Positions 1 through 5,039 of a DNA stretch of 5,039 nucleotides are shown here, piece after piece. A program made the translations under genes and the position numbers. This DNA comes from Bacillota bacterium (lineage in GTDB: Bacteria > Bacillota > Sulfobacillia > RBS10-35 > JAJYVN01): contig JAJYVN010000228.1 in the NCBI GenBank assembly GCA_021791995.1, positions 1 through 5,039 on the forward strand. Reading direction: 5' to 3'. The stretch's first letter is position 1. Every line of letters begins with the position of its first letter. Under the pieces are notes generated by a model that made no database searches, was not told the DNA's origin, and saw nothing but the letters and a program-made list of their open reading frames with translations.

Positions 1-317
1 CAGCTCAGCTCAGTCCTGTCCAGTCCCTCTCAGCGTCCCGCCCGCCCCCGGCTCATGCCCCTCCTTCCATCGCCGCCGACAGGTGTTTGGCGCAGCTTAC
101 CGAATACGTACGCCGCGGGCTCGTCACCCGCAGCGTCCGCGCCATGCCCCGCAACACCTTGCCCTACCCGGCCCCCATGGCTGCCACACGGCCAGCATCA
201 AGAGGGCTGGACGCCGTGTTCAGCCCCCCTTCCCGTACCAACGCCTCGGATGCCGGGTGCCTAACCCATCACACCTGCGCCGAACGCCTCGCCCATACCG
301 GCCTGACCGAATGCGTA
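1..317. other. No supportable gene; C-rich sequence at left edge
   Basis: I see no convincing gene here. A plus-strand frame stays open from the left edge to 515, but its translation is rich in Pro, Arg and Ala, has no recognisable domain, and runs antisense through the transposase remnant, so it is probably open only because of base composition. The first 60 bases are strongly C-rich and G-poor and begin with short CAGCT/CAGTC-like tandem units. The stretch may be the decayed rest of the neighbouring insertion sequence or old intergenic DNA; I could not align it with the missing C-terminal part of the transposase. Confidence 0.5.
96..113. repeat. Imperfect 18-bp direct repeat, copy 1
   Basis: CTTACCGAATACGTACGC here matches CTGACCGAATGCGTATGC at 303-320 in 15 of 18 positions. 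The copies are 207 bp apart, a multiple of three. On the minus strand they read A-Y-V-F-G-K and A-Y-A-F-G-Q. Function unknown; it may be chance or a relic of duplicated mobile-element sequence. Confidence 0.3.
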
Positions 318-320
318 TGC
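303..320. repeat. Imperfect 18-bp direct repeat, copy 2
   Basis: Second copy of the repeat at 96-113 (15 of 18 identical). It overlaps the point, around 318, where recognisable similarity to the transposase family ends on the minus strand. Confidence 0.3.
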
Positions 321-716
321 ACGGCTGATCTGCGCTCGTTGCTCGTACATCGTGGACGTCAGCCCCACCTCTCCGTGCTCTGCTCGTTGTTATACGGCGG
401 CAAGCAGCACGCGGTGCACACGCTCCGCACAAGGGTCGTCGAGGGCTGTCCACGCCGCCCCAAGCACGGAGAGAGCATCAGCGTACTGCCTCTGTTGCCA
501 CCGCTTGATCGCTGACCTCCCAGACTGGGCCGGCGCACGCAACACCCGAATCGCATATTTGCGGTGGTAGGCGCAAGCATCCACCACCTCGGTCACGAGA
601 TGGGATCCCTCAGCCTTCCCCCCAGCTGCCCGATAGCGATCCCGCATCAAAGCCAGATACTCCCGTCGGGCCGCCAGTGACATCGGCAACGAACATCTCT
701 TCGATAACCTTTCCAT
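318..716 (-). pseudogene. Truncated, decayed IS transposase (N-terminal part)
   Basis: Minus-strand remnant of a DDE/integrase-type transposase. From the ATG at 683 (alternative ATG at 716) the translation begins MSLAARREYLALMRDRYRAA and continues through a helix-turn-helix-like stretch containing AYHRKYAIRVLR. The Y-H-R-K-x-x-I-R-x-L pattern, followed by a short Arg-rich linker and then W-x-A-L-x-x-P-C-A-E-R, is how I recall the N-terminus of a common family of integrase-core transposases. An in-frame TAA at 392-390 interrupts it. The same frame then continues with family-like sequence (EHGEVGLTSTMYEQRAQISR) down to about 318, where similarity ends. The catalytic DDE core is missing, so the element should be inactive. 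No SD is obvious at either ATG. I have not assigned an IS family. Confidence 0.68.
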
Positions 717-769
717 CTGAGGGTGCCGGGGGCCTCTTGGTTCCATTTTAGGTGAGTGCATGCGCCGCC

Positions 770-798
770 TTGACGCCCCATCTGGGGCTCGATAGAAT
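770..798 (+). promoter_or_regulatory. Sigma70-like promoter of the cysteine operon
   Basis: TTGACG at 770-775 and TAGAAT at 793-798 are separated by exactly 17 bp, close to the sigma70 consensus TTGACA/TATAAT. Transcription would start near 804-806, leaving a leader of about 54 nt before the ATG at 859. It is the only good promoter I see ahead of the operon and points the right way. It lies just upstream of, and divergent from, the transposase remnant. Confidence 0.6.
775..788. promoter_or_regulatory. Inverted repeat in promoter spacer, possible operator
   Basis: GCCCCA-TC-TGGGGC is a perfect 6-bp inverted repeat around a 2-bp centre. It overlaps the last base of the -35 box and fills most of the spacer. 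A dimeric regulator bound here would block RNA polymerase or, if of the MerR type, remodel the spacer. The spacer length is a normal 17 bp, which does not favour a MerR mechanism. The regulator is not in the window. Confidence 0.35.
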
Positions 799-858
799 AG
801 AAAGCCGTATAGCAACAGGGTTTAGTCAGAATTGGATCGCGAGACGGGAGTGGTGGCC

Positions 859-2313
859 ATGTCTGTCTCCGTGTATATTCCAACTCCCTATCGCCCGCAT
901 GCCGGGCAGAAGTCTCGGGTGGAGGTTGATGCGAACTCGGTTGCGGAGCTTCTGGGTGCGCTCGCACGGACCTATCCTGCACTAGGCGCGCATATCCTCA
1001 CCCCCGACGGCGGGCTTCCTGGGCATCTGAACGTGTATGTGAACGAGGTGGAAGTGCGCTCTTTGCAGGGGACCGAAACGGCCCTAGTGGATGGTGACGA
1101 GGTTGCGCTAATCCCCGCGATGGCGGGTGGGGAGTATCGGCCGCTCCTCAATCGTGAACAGCTCGAACGATACAGTCGTCACATCCGTCTGGAGGAGGTT
1201 GGGGTTGCCGGCCAGCGTAAACTTTTGGATAGCAAGGTGCTGATCATTGGTGCGGGCGGTCTGGGTCCCCCGGCGGCGGTGTATCTTGCCGCAGCCGGTG
1301 TCGGTACGATCGGGATTGTGGATGGTGACCGGGTCGACCTGAGTAACCTCCAGCGCCAGATCCTGCATTTCAATCACGATGTGGGACGGCCGAAGGTGCA
1401 ATCGGCACGCAGGCACATTGAGGATTTGAATCCGGATGTCGATGTGCGGGTCTTTCCGACGGTGATTACGGCAGAGAACGCAGAGGAGATCATCAGCCCA
1501 TTCGACCTCGTGATTAACGGCTGCGATAATTTCCCGACGCGCTACCTCCTCAATGACGTGTGTGTGTTCCTCGGAAAGCCTCTCATTGACGCCTCCATCC
1601 TCAAGTGGGAGGGGCAGGCGACGGTCTTTTTGCCGGGACAGGGCTGCTACCGCTGCCTGTTCCCTGCTCCACCGCCTCCTGGGTCGGTACCGAGCTGTGC
1701 GGAGGGCGGCGTCGTCGGTGCGATGGCGGGGCATATGGGGACCCTGCAGGCGATCGAGGCTATCAAGGTTCTGCTCGGAATCGGGGAACCGATCGCTGGT
1801 CGTCTGATCCTCTACGATGCCTTGAATGGGGACTATCAACGGTTGCGGTGGACCCGTAATCCCCAATGCCCGGTGTGTGGAGACCACCCGACGATCACGG
1901 CGCCCATCGACTATGAGGGATTCTGTGGGGTGCCGGGGCCTGACCATGACGGCAAGCATGTGATCGGCGATGCACCGGCGGCGATGGATACCGTCTCTCC
2001 GTCGGAGGCATGGGACCGAATCCAGCGTGGTGCCCTCGTCGTGGATGTGCGTGAGCCGCATGAGTATGCGCAGTACCATATTGCGGGTGCACGCCTCATC
2101 CCGATGCGTCAGCTGGCTGCTGAGGGGCCGCAGGCGCTGGATCCGGGACGGGAGACGATCGTGGTCTGCATGGTGGGCCTTCGCAGCGCACGGGCCGCGT
2201 CGGTCCTTCGAGAGCTCGGCTTTCCCCGGACGTATAATCTGGAGGGCGGCATGATCGCATGGAGGAACCTGCAGTTGCCCGTTGAAGATGCTGCGCCGAG
2301 CAGGGGGCGCTAG
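859..2313 (+). CDS. moeZ: CysO-like carrier / MoeB-MoeZ E1 / rhodanese fusion
   Basis: A 484-residue, three-domain sulfur-activation protein. Residues 1-91 are a ubiquitin-fold sulfur carrier. It starts MSVSVYIPTPYRPHAGQKS, closely resembling mycobacterial CysO as I recall it, and ends in Gly90-Gly91. Residues 92 to about 340 are a MoeB/ThiF adenylyltransferase: nucleotide loop GAGGLG (131-136), DGDRVDLSNLQRQ (155-167), Lys179, CDNFPTR (222-228), the active-site-type Cys280 in SCAEGG, and zinc pairs CYRC (263-266) and CPVC (337-340). Residues about 378-475 are a rhodanese domain with DVREPHEY and active loop CMVGLRS (Cys437). The expected role is cytosolic: adenylating a carrier C-terminus and adding sulfur as a thiocarboxylate. 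I chose the ATG at 859 because GGGAG lies 8 nt upstream and the protein then starts exactly at the carrier fold; an in-frame TTG at 832 is possible. Oddity: the Gly-Gly is internal, not C-terminal. A role in molybdopterin or thiamine sulfur transfer cannot be excluded. Confidence 0.93.
   Translation: MSVSVYIPTPYRPHAGQKSRVEVDANSVAELLGALARTYPALGAHILTPDGGLPGHLNVYVNEVEVRSLQGTETALVDGDEVALIPAMAGGEYRPLLNREQLERYSRHIRLEEVGVAGQRKLLDSKVLIIGAGGLGPPAAVYLAAAGVGTIGIVDGDRVDLSNLQRQILHFNHDVGRPKVQSARRHIEDLNPDVDVRVFPTVITAENAEEIISPFDLVINGCDNFPTRYLLNDVCVFLGKPLIDASILKWEGQATVFLPGQGCYRCLFPAPPPPGSVPSCAEGGVVGAMAGHMGTLQAIEAIKVLLGIGEPIAGRLILYDALNGDYQRLRWTRNPQCPVCGDHPTITAPIDYEGFCGVPGPDHDGKHVIGDAPAAMDTVSPSEAWDRIQRGALVVDVREPHEYAQYHIAGARLIPMRQLAAEGPQALDPGRETIVVCMVGLRSARAASVLRELGFPRTYNLEGGMIAWRNLQLPVEDAAPSRGR
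2302..2307 (+). promoter_or_regulatory. Shine-Dalgarno site for cysM
   Basis: AGGGGG sits 7 nt before the GTG at 2315, inside the last codons of the upstream gene. It favours GTG 2315 over the in-frame TTG 2282 and ATG 2288, which would overlap the upstream gene and add an unconserved basic leader (MKMLRRAGGAS). Confidence 0.6.
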
Positions 2314-2314
2314 C

Positions 2315-3265
2315 GTGGATTGGCACAAGGCACTGGCGTTGCGCGCGGGGATTGTGCCCGATGTTCTATCCCTGATTGGCGCAACGCCCGTGGTCCGTTT
2401 GCGCCATGTGGACGGACAGGCGGAGATCGTGGCGAAGTTGGAGTGGCAGAACCCGGGCGGCAGTGTCAAGGATCGGATTGCACTCGGGATGGTGGCTGCG
2501 GCAGAGGCCGACGGTCGGCTCAAACCGGGCGATACGATCGTGGAAGCAACCTCGGGGAACACGGGTATCGGACTGGCTGTCGTCTGTGCCGTGCGAGGCT
2601 ATCGCTTGGTGTTGGCGATGCCGGAGGACATGAGCGCGGAGCGCCAAGCCCTCTTTGCGTGGTACGGCGTGGAACTACTCCTCACACCTGCGGTGGAGGG
2701 CATGAGCGGGGCGGTTTACGCCGCAGAGCAGGTCGTGCATCACCGTGGTGCGTTTTGGCCGCGGCAGTTCGAGAACGAGGCCAACCCCGCCGCGCACATG
2801 GAGGGCACGGGCCCGGAGTTGTATGGACAGTGTGGGGGCCGGATGGATGCCTTTGTGGCAGGGGTGGGTACGGGAGGGACACTCACTGGCGTTGCCCGCT
2901 ACCTCAAGAATAAGCTCCCGGAGATTCGTGTCGTGGCCGTTGAACCAGCACGTAGTCCGGTCTTGAGCGGCGGGCGTCCGGGGCAGCACCACCTACACGG
3001 TCTGGGTGCGGGCTTTGTCCCGGGTGTTCTGGACCGTGGGTTGATTGATACCATCCTGCCGTGTTCGGATGAGGACGGATGGAGGGAAGCCCGCCGGTTG
3101 GCTCGGCAGGACGGAATCTGCGTCGGTCCGTCTGCAGGTGCGGCCGTTTGGGCGGCCAGGCGGTTGGCGGCGGAGCTCGGCCCCGGTCGGCGTGTAGCCA
3201 CGATCCTCCCGGACGGCGGCGATCGATATGCGAGCATGCTGTCGTGGGCGTTGCGGTTCAGTTGA
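2315..3265 (+). CDS. cysM: PLP-dependent cysteine synthase (CysK/CysM family)
   Basis: A 316-residue fold-type II PLP enzyme making cysteine from an activated serine and a sulfur donor. Visible motifs: the PLP-binding lysine in NPGGSVKDR (Lys52), the substrate loop TSGNTG (79-84), the phosphate-binding glycine loop GVGTGGT (183-189), GPSAGAA with Ser273 in the position that contacts the pyridine nitrogen, and PDGGDRY near the C-terminus. Length is normal for the family. The start codon follows the upstream stop by 1 nt, so translation is probably coupled. Between the sulfur-activating fusion and a Mec-type peptidase, the likely sulfur donor is the carrier thiocarboxylate, as for M. tuberculosis CysM. 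However, residues 214-234 (SPVLSGG...PGQHH...GAGFVP) resemble the CysK loop more than the mycobacterial CysM loop with its phosphoserine-binding Arg. The acceptor, O-acetylserine or O-phosphoserine, is therefore uncertain, and sulfide-dependent CysK is the alternative. Confidence 0.93.
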   Translation: MDWHKALALRAGIVPDVLSLIGATPVVRLRHVDGQAEIVAKLEWQNPGGSVKDRIALGMVAAAEADGRLKPGDTIVEATSGNTGIGLAVVCAVRGYRLVLAMPEDMSAERQALFAWYGVELLLTPAVEGMSGAVYAAEQVVHHRGAFWPRQFENEANPAAHMEGTGPELYGQCGGRMDAFVAGVGTGGTLTGVARYLKNKLPEIRVVAVEPARSPVLSGGRPGQHHLHGLGAGFVPGVLDRGLIDTILPCSDEDGWREARRLARQDGICVGPSAGAAVWAARRLAAELGPGRRVATILPDGGDRYASMLSWALRFS

Positions 3266-3271
3266 GGGGGA
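3264..3271 (+). promoter_or_regulatory. Shine-Dalgarno site for the JAMM peptidase
   Basis: GAGGGGGA overlaps the cysM stop codon and lies 7 nt before GTG 3279. It selects this start over an upstream in-frame ATG at 3228, which would lie inside cysM and add 17 residues not expected for the family. Confidence 0.65.
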
Positions 3272-3278
3272 GTCGACT

Positions 3279-3686
3279 GTGACGGAAGAGTTGCGAATTC
3301 CGGCGGCGATGATGCGGGAAATGATCGAGCACGCCTTGGTGGAGCGACCACTAGAGTCCTGTGGCCTCGTGGCGGGCAGGGCTGGAAGGCCATTGCGTTT
3401 CTATCCGACCCGCAACGCGGATCAGAGCCCGGTGCGTTACTCGATCCACCCGGAGGACCTCTTACACGCGACGCTTGATATCGAACGGCGGTGCGAGGAC
3501 CTTTGGGCCATCTTCCACTCCCACCCGCAATCGGAGGCGTATCCCTCGCACACCGACATTCGGCTTGCGTTCTATCCGGAATCGATCTATCTGATCGCAT
3601 CCCTCTTGCACCCGGAGCAGCCCGTTCTACGCGGCTATCGGATTCTTGGGCAGGATGTCCGTGAGCTCGCCATTCGTTTCGAGTAG
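3279..3686 (+). CDS. mec: JAMM/Mov34 (M67) metallopeptidase, Mec-like
   Basis: A 135-residue zinc peptidase of the JAB1/MPN/Mov34 fold with a complete JAMM motif: Glu26 in PLESCGLVAG, then His80-Ser-His82-Pro, Ser90 and Asp93 in the H-x-H-x7-S-x2-D pattern. There is no signal peptide or membrane segment, so it should be cytosolic. It is a single-domain protein close to the minimal size for the family. In M. tuberculosis the homologous Mec removes cysteine from the C-terminus of the CysO-cysteine adduct; position as the last gene of the operon, 13 bp after cysM, supports the same job here. Because the carrier is fused to its E1, the peptidase might also cut behind the internal Gly-Gly, but that is inference. 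The GTG start is set by a strong SD. Bacterial JAMM proteins also occur in other carrier and tail-assembly contexts; the neighbours argue against those. Confidence 0.92.
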   Translation: MTEELRIPAAMMREMIEHALVERPLESCGLVAGRAGRPLRFYPTRNADQSPVRYSIHPEDLLHATLDIERRCEDLWAIFHSHPQSEAYPSHTDIRLAFYPESIYLIASLLHPEQPVLRGYRILGQDVRELAIRFE

Positions 3687-3711
3687 TGGTGGTCCACACC
3701 ATCGCTCTTTT
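3687..3711 (+). terminator. Possible weak terminator hairpin after the operon
   Basis: TGGTG (3687-3691) pairs with CACCA (3697-3701) around a 5-nt loop, extendable by one G-U pair. TTTT at 3708-3711 follows after six bases. The stem is short and the T-run is short and displaced, so intrinsic termination would be weak. Its position directly after the last stop codon is its main support. Confidence 0.25.
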
Positions 3712-3859
3712 CCCACTCCGGGACCCAGTCGAATCAGAACATGTGCCAGAAGGTCGGATTACCCCTCGGAGCGAACCCCCCCCAATGGATTGAGTTGGTC
3801 CGATTGCCCTGGGCGCGGCACGGATCTCACCGCGGCGGTGTAGAGCAGCGTTGCGGGAA

Positions 3860-3878
3860 CCAGGCTCGGAGGGGCAGA
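3860..3878. repeat. Imperfect 19-bp direct repeat, copy 1
   Basis: CCAGGCTCGGAGGGGCAGA here matches CCAGGTTCACCGGGGCAGA at 3917-3935 in 15 of 19 positions; the starts are 57 bp apart. Both lie upstream of the GT87 gene, so they could be paired regulator sites, but chance similarity in high-GC sequence is also possible. Confidence 0.3.
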
Positions 3879-3916
3879 CCGGTGTGTGTCGTTTGCGGTG
3901 CGATCCCGATGTCGAG

Positions 3917-3935
3917 CCAGGTTCACCGGGGCAGA
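3917..3935. repeat. Imperfect 19-bp direct repeat, copy 2
   Basis: Second copy of the repeat at 3860-3878, ending 31 bp before the TTG start of the GT87 gene. Confidence 0.3.
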
Positions 3936-3954
3936 GTGCAACCCGTCGCTTCTG

Positions 3955-3960
3955 AGGGGG
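3955..3960 (+). promoter_or_regulatory. Shine-Dalgarno site for the GT87 gene
   Basis: AGGGGG (within GAGGGGG, 3954-3960) lies 6 nt before TTG 3967. It favours this start over in-frame GTGs at 3886 and 3898, whose extensions would add a Cys- and Arg-rich leader before the first membrane helix. Confidence 0.55.
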
Positions 3961-3966
3961 ATATCG

Positions 3967-5039
3967 TTGGCGGGACCGCGTGGCAGGCTGGTGCTGCAAC
4001 TCCTTGGTATTGCTGGTGCCCTGGTTGTGCTGCTCTTCTCGGCGCATGCCCTCTGGAAGCCCGTGGCCCCCATCCTGAGTAACCGTTCCGTTGGGGCACG
4101 CAGTGACTTTGCCTGGTACTACACGGCCTTTCGTTCGATCTGGGACGGGCTTGCGCCGACGGTCACGATGTACAATGTTCCGTTCGAGGACCAGTTCATG
4201 CGCTTTCTCGGCATTGGTTACGACCATCTGGATCTGTATAGTTACCCACCGATGTTTGCGTTGCTCTTCAGCCCCTTCGCTAAGCTTAACTACGTCCAGT
4301 CGCGGCAGTGGTGGTCCTATTTCACGATGGGGGCATACCTTGTCGCCCTGATTCCTACCGTGCTCCTGGCCTGTCCCGAGCCCCGACCAGCGCGCCGTCT
4401 ATTGCTGGCGAGCCTTGGCTTCTGGGCCTTCCCCTTGCTCAATAATTTTTCTTTGGGTCAGAGCGACACCCTCACACTGCTCTGTATTGCGGCGGGGTTG
4501 TGGCTCATCTACGCGCGGAGGGCGGAGATCGCCGGTGGTGCCATGCTCGGACTCGGTGCCATGCTCAAGGTGACACCTGCGATTACATTGCCGTACCTGT
4601 TGTTGCGTGGTCGCTGGCGGGCGGCGGCCGGCGGATTCGGTTTTGTCGCGGTGGGGTGTGTGGTCGCGGGCCTGGGGTTATCTTGGCGGACTCTAGTGAA
4701 CTATGTCAAGGTGGTCCTGCCGGCGGTGGAGGCCTCTGCTTATGCACACGGCCCGGCACCTTGGAATCAATCCTTCCGCGGGATGTTGATGCGCTACCTT
4801 CACCGGCCACCGACGGCCCTCACCCATCTGGACCACCTCTTTGTCGCCGTTCTCTTTGGTGCGCTCGTCCTCTTGTTTTGGCTTCGCCCCGGCATCGATG
4901 TTCGATTGGAGGCGGCCGTGATCGCGCTTCTGCCGCTTTTCGGTTCTCCCTCGCTCGAAACGCACCACTTTGTGCTGACGATTCTTCCGGAGATTCTGCT
5001 CGGTGGATATCTGGTGGATCACCTGTCGCAGTTTGTGAG
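3967..5039 (+). CDS. GT87 (DUF2029) polyprenyl-sugar mannosyltransferase-like membrane protein, partial
   Basis: The frame is open from a stop at 3841-3843 to the right edge: 357 codons from TTG 3967 with no stop. It encodes a multi-pass membrane protein. The first helix is at about residues 8-28. The pattern after it fits GT-C family GT87: Asp47 in SDFAWYYTAF at the position of the catalytic Asp in the first outer loop, a Tyr in TMYN (67-70), YSYPPMFALLFSPF (91-104), NNFSLGQSDTL (159-169), LKVTP (200-204), WNQSFRG (266-272) and a late THHF (332-335). Hydrophobic segments recur at about 121-136, 168-182, 222-239, 288-305 and 316-326. GT87 members such as PimE transfer a mannose-type sugar from a polyprenyl-phosphate donor onto lipid-linked or envelope glycans. 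The true acceptor cannot be read here. It lies 280 bp after the cysteine operon, with no evident functional link. Confidence 0.82.
   Translation, partial: MAGPRGRLVLQLLGIAGALVVLLFSAHALWKPVAPILSNRSVGARSDFAWYYTAFRSIWDGLAPTVTMYNVPFEDQFMRFLGIGYDHLDLYSYPPMFALLFSPFAKLNYVQSRQWWSYFTMGAYLVALIPTVLLACPEPRPARRLLLASLGFWAFPLLNNFSLGQSDTLTLLCIAAGLWLIYARRAEIAGGAMLGLGAMLKVTPAITLPYLLLRGRWRAAAGGFGFVAVGCVVAGLGLSWRTLVNYVKVVLPAVEASAYAHGPAPWNQSFRGMLMRYLHRPPTALTHLDHLFVAVLFGALVLLFWLRPGIDVRLEAAVIALLPLFGSPSLETHHFVLTILPEILLGGYLVDHLSQFV

Larger units (their letters stand above)
3687..3966. other. 280-bp intergenic gap
   Basis: No gene or RNA gene is recognisable. The gap holds the weak hairpin at its start, a run of eight C (3776-3783), a short inverted repeat CACCG-CGG-CGGTG (3828-3840) without a T-tract, and a pair of imperfect 19-bp direct repeats. 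I found no convincing -35/-10 pair for the following gene. The gap suggests that gene is transcribed separately from the cysteine operon. Confidence 0.5.

Noticed and set aside
1..30. CAGCT/CAGTC tandem units as a CRISPR or satellite repeat
   Set aside because: Only a few degenerate 5-bp units at the window edge, with no spacers and no regular period beyond about 25 bp.
87..515. Plus-strand open frame of 142 codons at the left edge
   Set aside because: No SD or domain, the frame is open from the window edge, and its second half is antisense to the transposase remnant, which explains the sequence better.
832..858. Upstream TTG start for the fusion gene
   Set aside because: It would add nine unconserved residues before the carrier fold, and the well-placed GGGAG serves the ATG at 859. 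It remains possible but less likely.
1108..2562. Minus-strand open frame of 484 codons opposite the fusion gene and the start of cysM
   Set aside because: It is antisense to two clearly conserved genes, its translation is rich in Arg, His and Pro with no domain, and long antisense frames are expected in high-GC DNA.
3828..3840. CACCG-CGG-CGGTG hairpin as a terminator
   Set aside because: Five-base stem with a three-base loop and no following T-run.
3687..3966. A tRNA, small RNA or riboswitch in the gap before the GT87 gene
   Set aside because: No T-arm consensus, no paired cloverleaf, and no recognisable riboswitch core; only short GC-rich hairpins.
3741..4082. Plus-strand open frame of 113 codons in the gap and early GT87 gene
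   Set aside because: It overlaps the first membrane helix region of the GT87 gene in another frame and shows no family features.
2899..4227. Minus-strand open frame of 442 codons opposite cysM, the peptidase and the GT87 start
   Set aside because: Low-complexity Arg/Pro/Ser-rich translation, antisense to three conserved genes, no recognisable motif.

Overview
The window is high-GC bacterial DNA from an organism I cannot place. It has compact genes with strong Shine-Dalgarno (SD) sites and frequent GTG/TTG starts, a sigma70-like promoter, and an insertion-sequence remnant. Nothing in the sequence fixes the phylum.

Layout. Positions 1-317 hold no gene I can support: C-rich sequence with a few short repeats. 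On the minus strand, about 716 down to 318, lies a decayed N-terminal piece of a DDE-type transposase, interrupted by an in-frame TAA. A sigma70-like promoter at 770-798 points right. It carries a perfect 6-bp inverted repeat in its spacer. It opens a tight three-gene operon. First (859-2313) is a three-domain fusion of a CysO-like ubiquitin-fold sulfur carrier, a MoeB/MoeZ-type E1 adenylyltransferase and a rhodanese domain. Next (2315-3265) is a PLP-dependent cysteine synthase. Last (3279-3686) is a small JAMM/Mov34-type metallopeptidase of the Mec type. A 280-bp gap follows, then a GT87 (DUF2029) multi-pass glycosyltransferase starting at a TTG (3967) and running off the right edge.

How the genes work together. 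This is the protein-thiocarboxylate route to cysteine known from Mycobacterium tuberculosis (MoeZ, CysO, CysM, Mec). The E1 domain adenylates the carrier's C-terminal Gly-Gly. The rhodanese domain delivers sulfur to make the thiocarboxylate. CysM joins it to an activated serine to give carrier-cysteine, and the JAMM peptidase releases cysteine and regenerates the carrier.

The most notable point is that the carrier's Gly-Gly is internal here, followed directly by the E1 domain, so it has no free C-terminus. Either the fusion is cut after Gly-Gly, perhaps by the downstream JAMM peptidase, or the fused carrier is not itself the substrate. The GT87 gene is probably a separate unit with a cell-envelope role.
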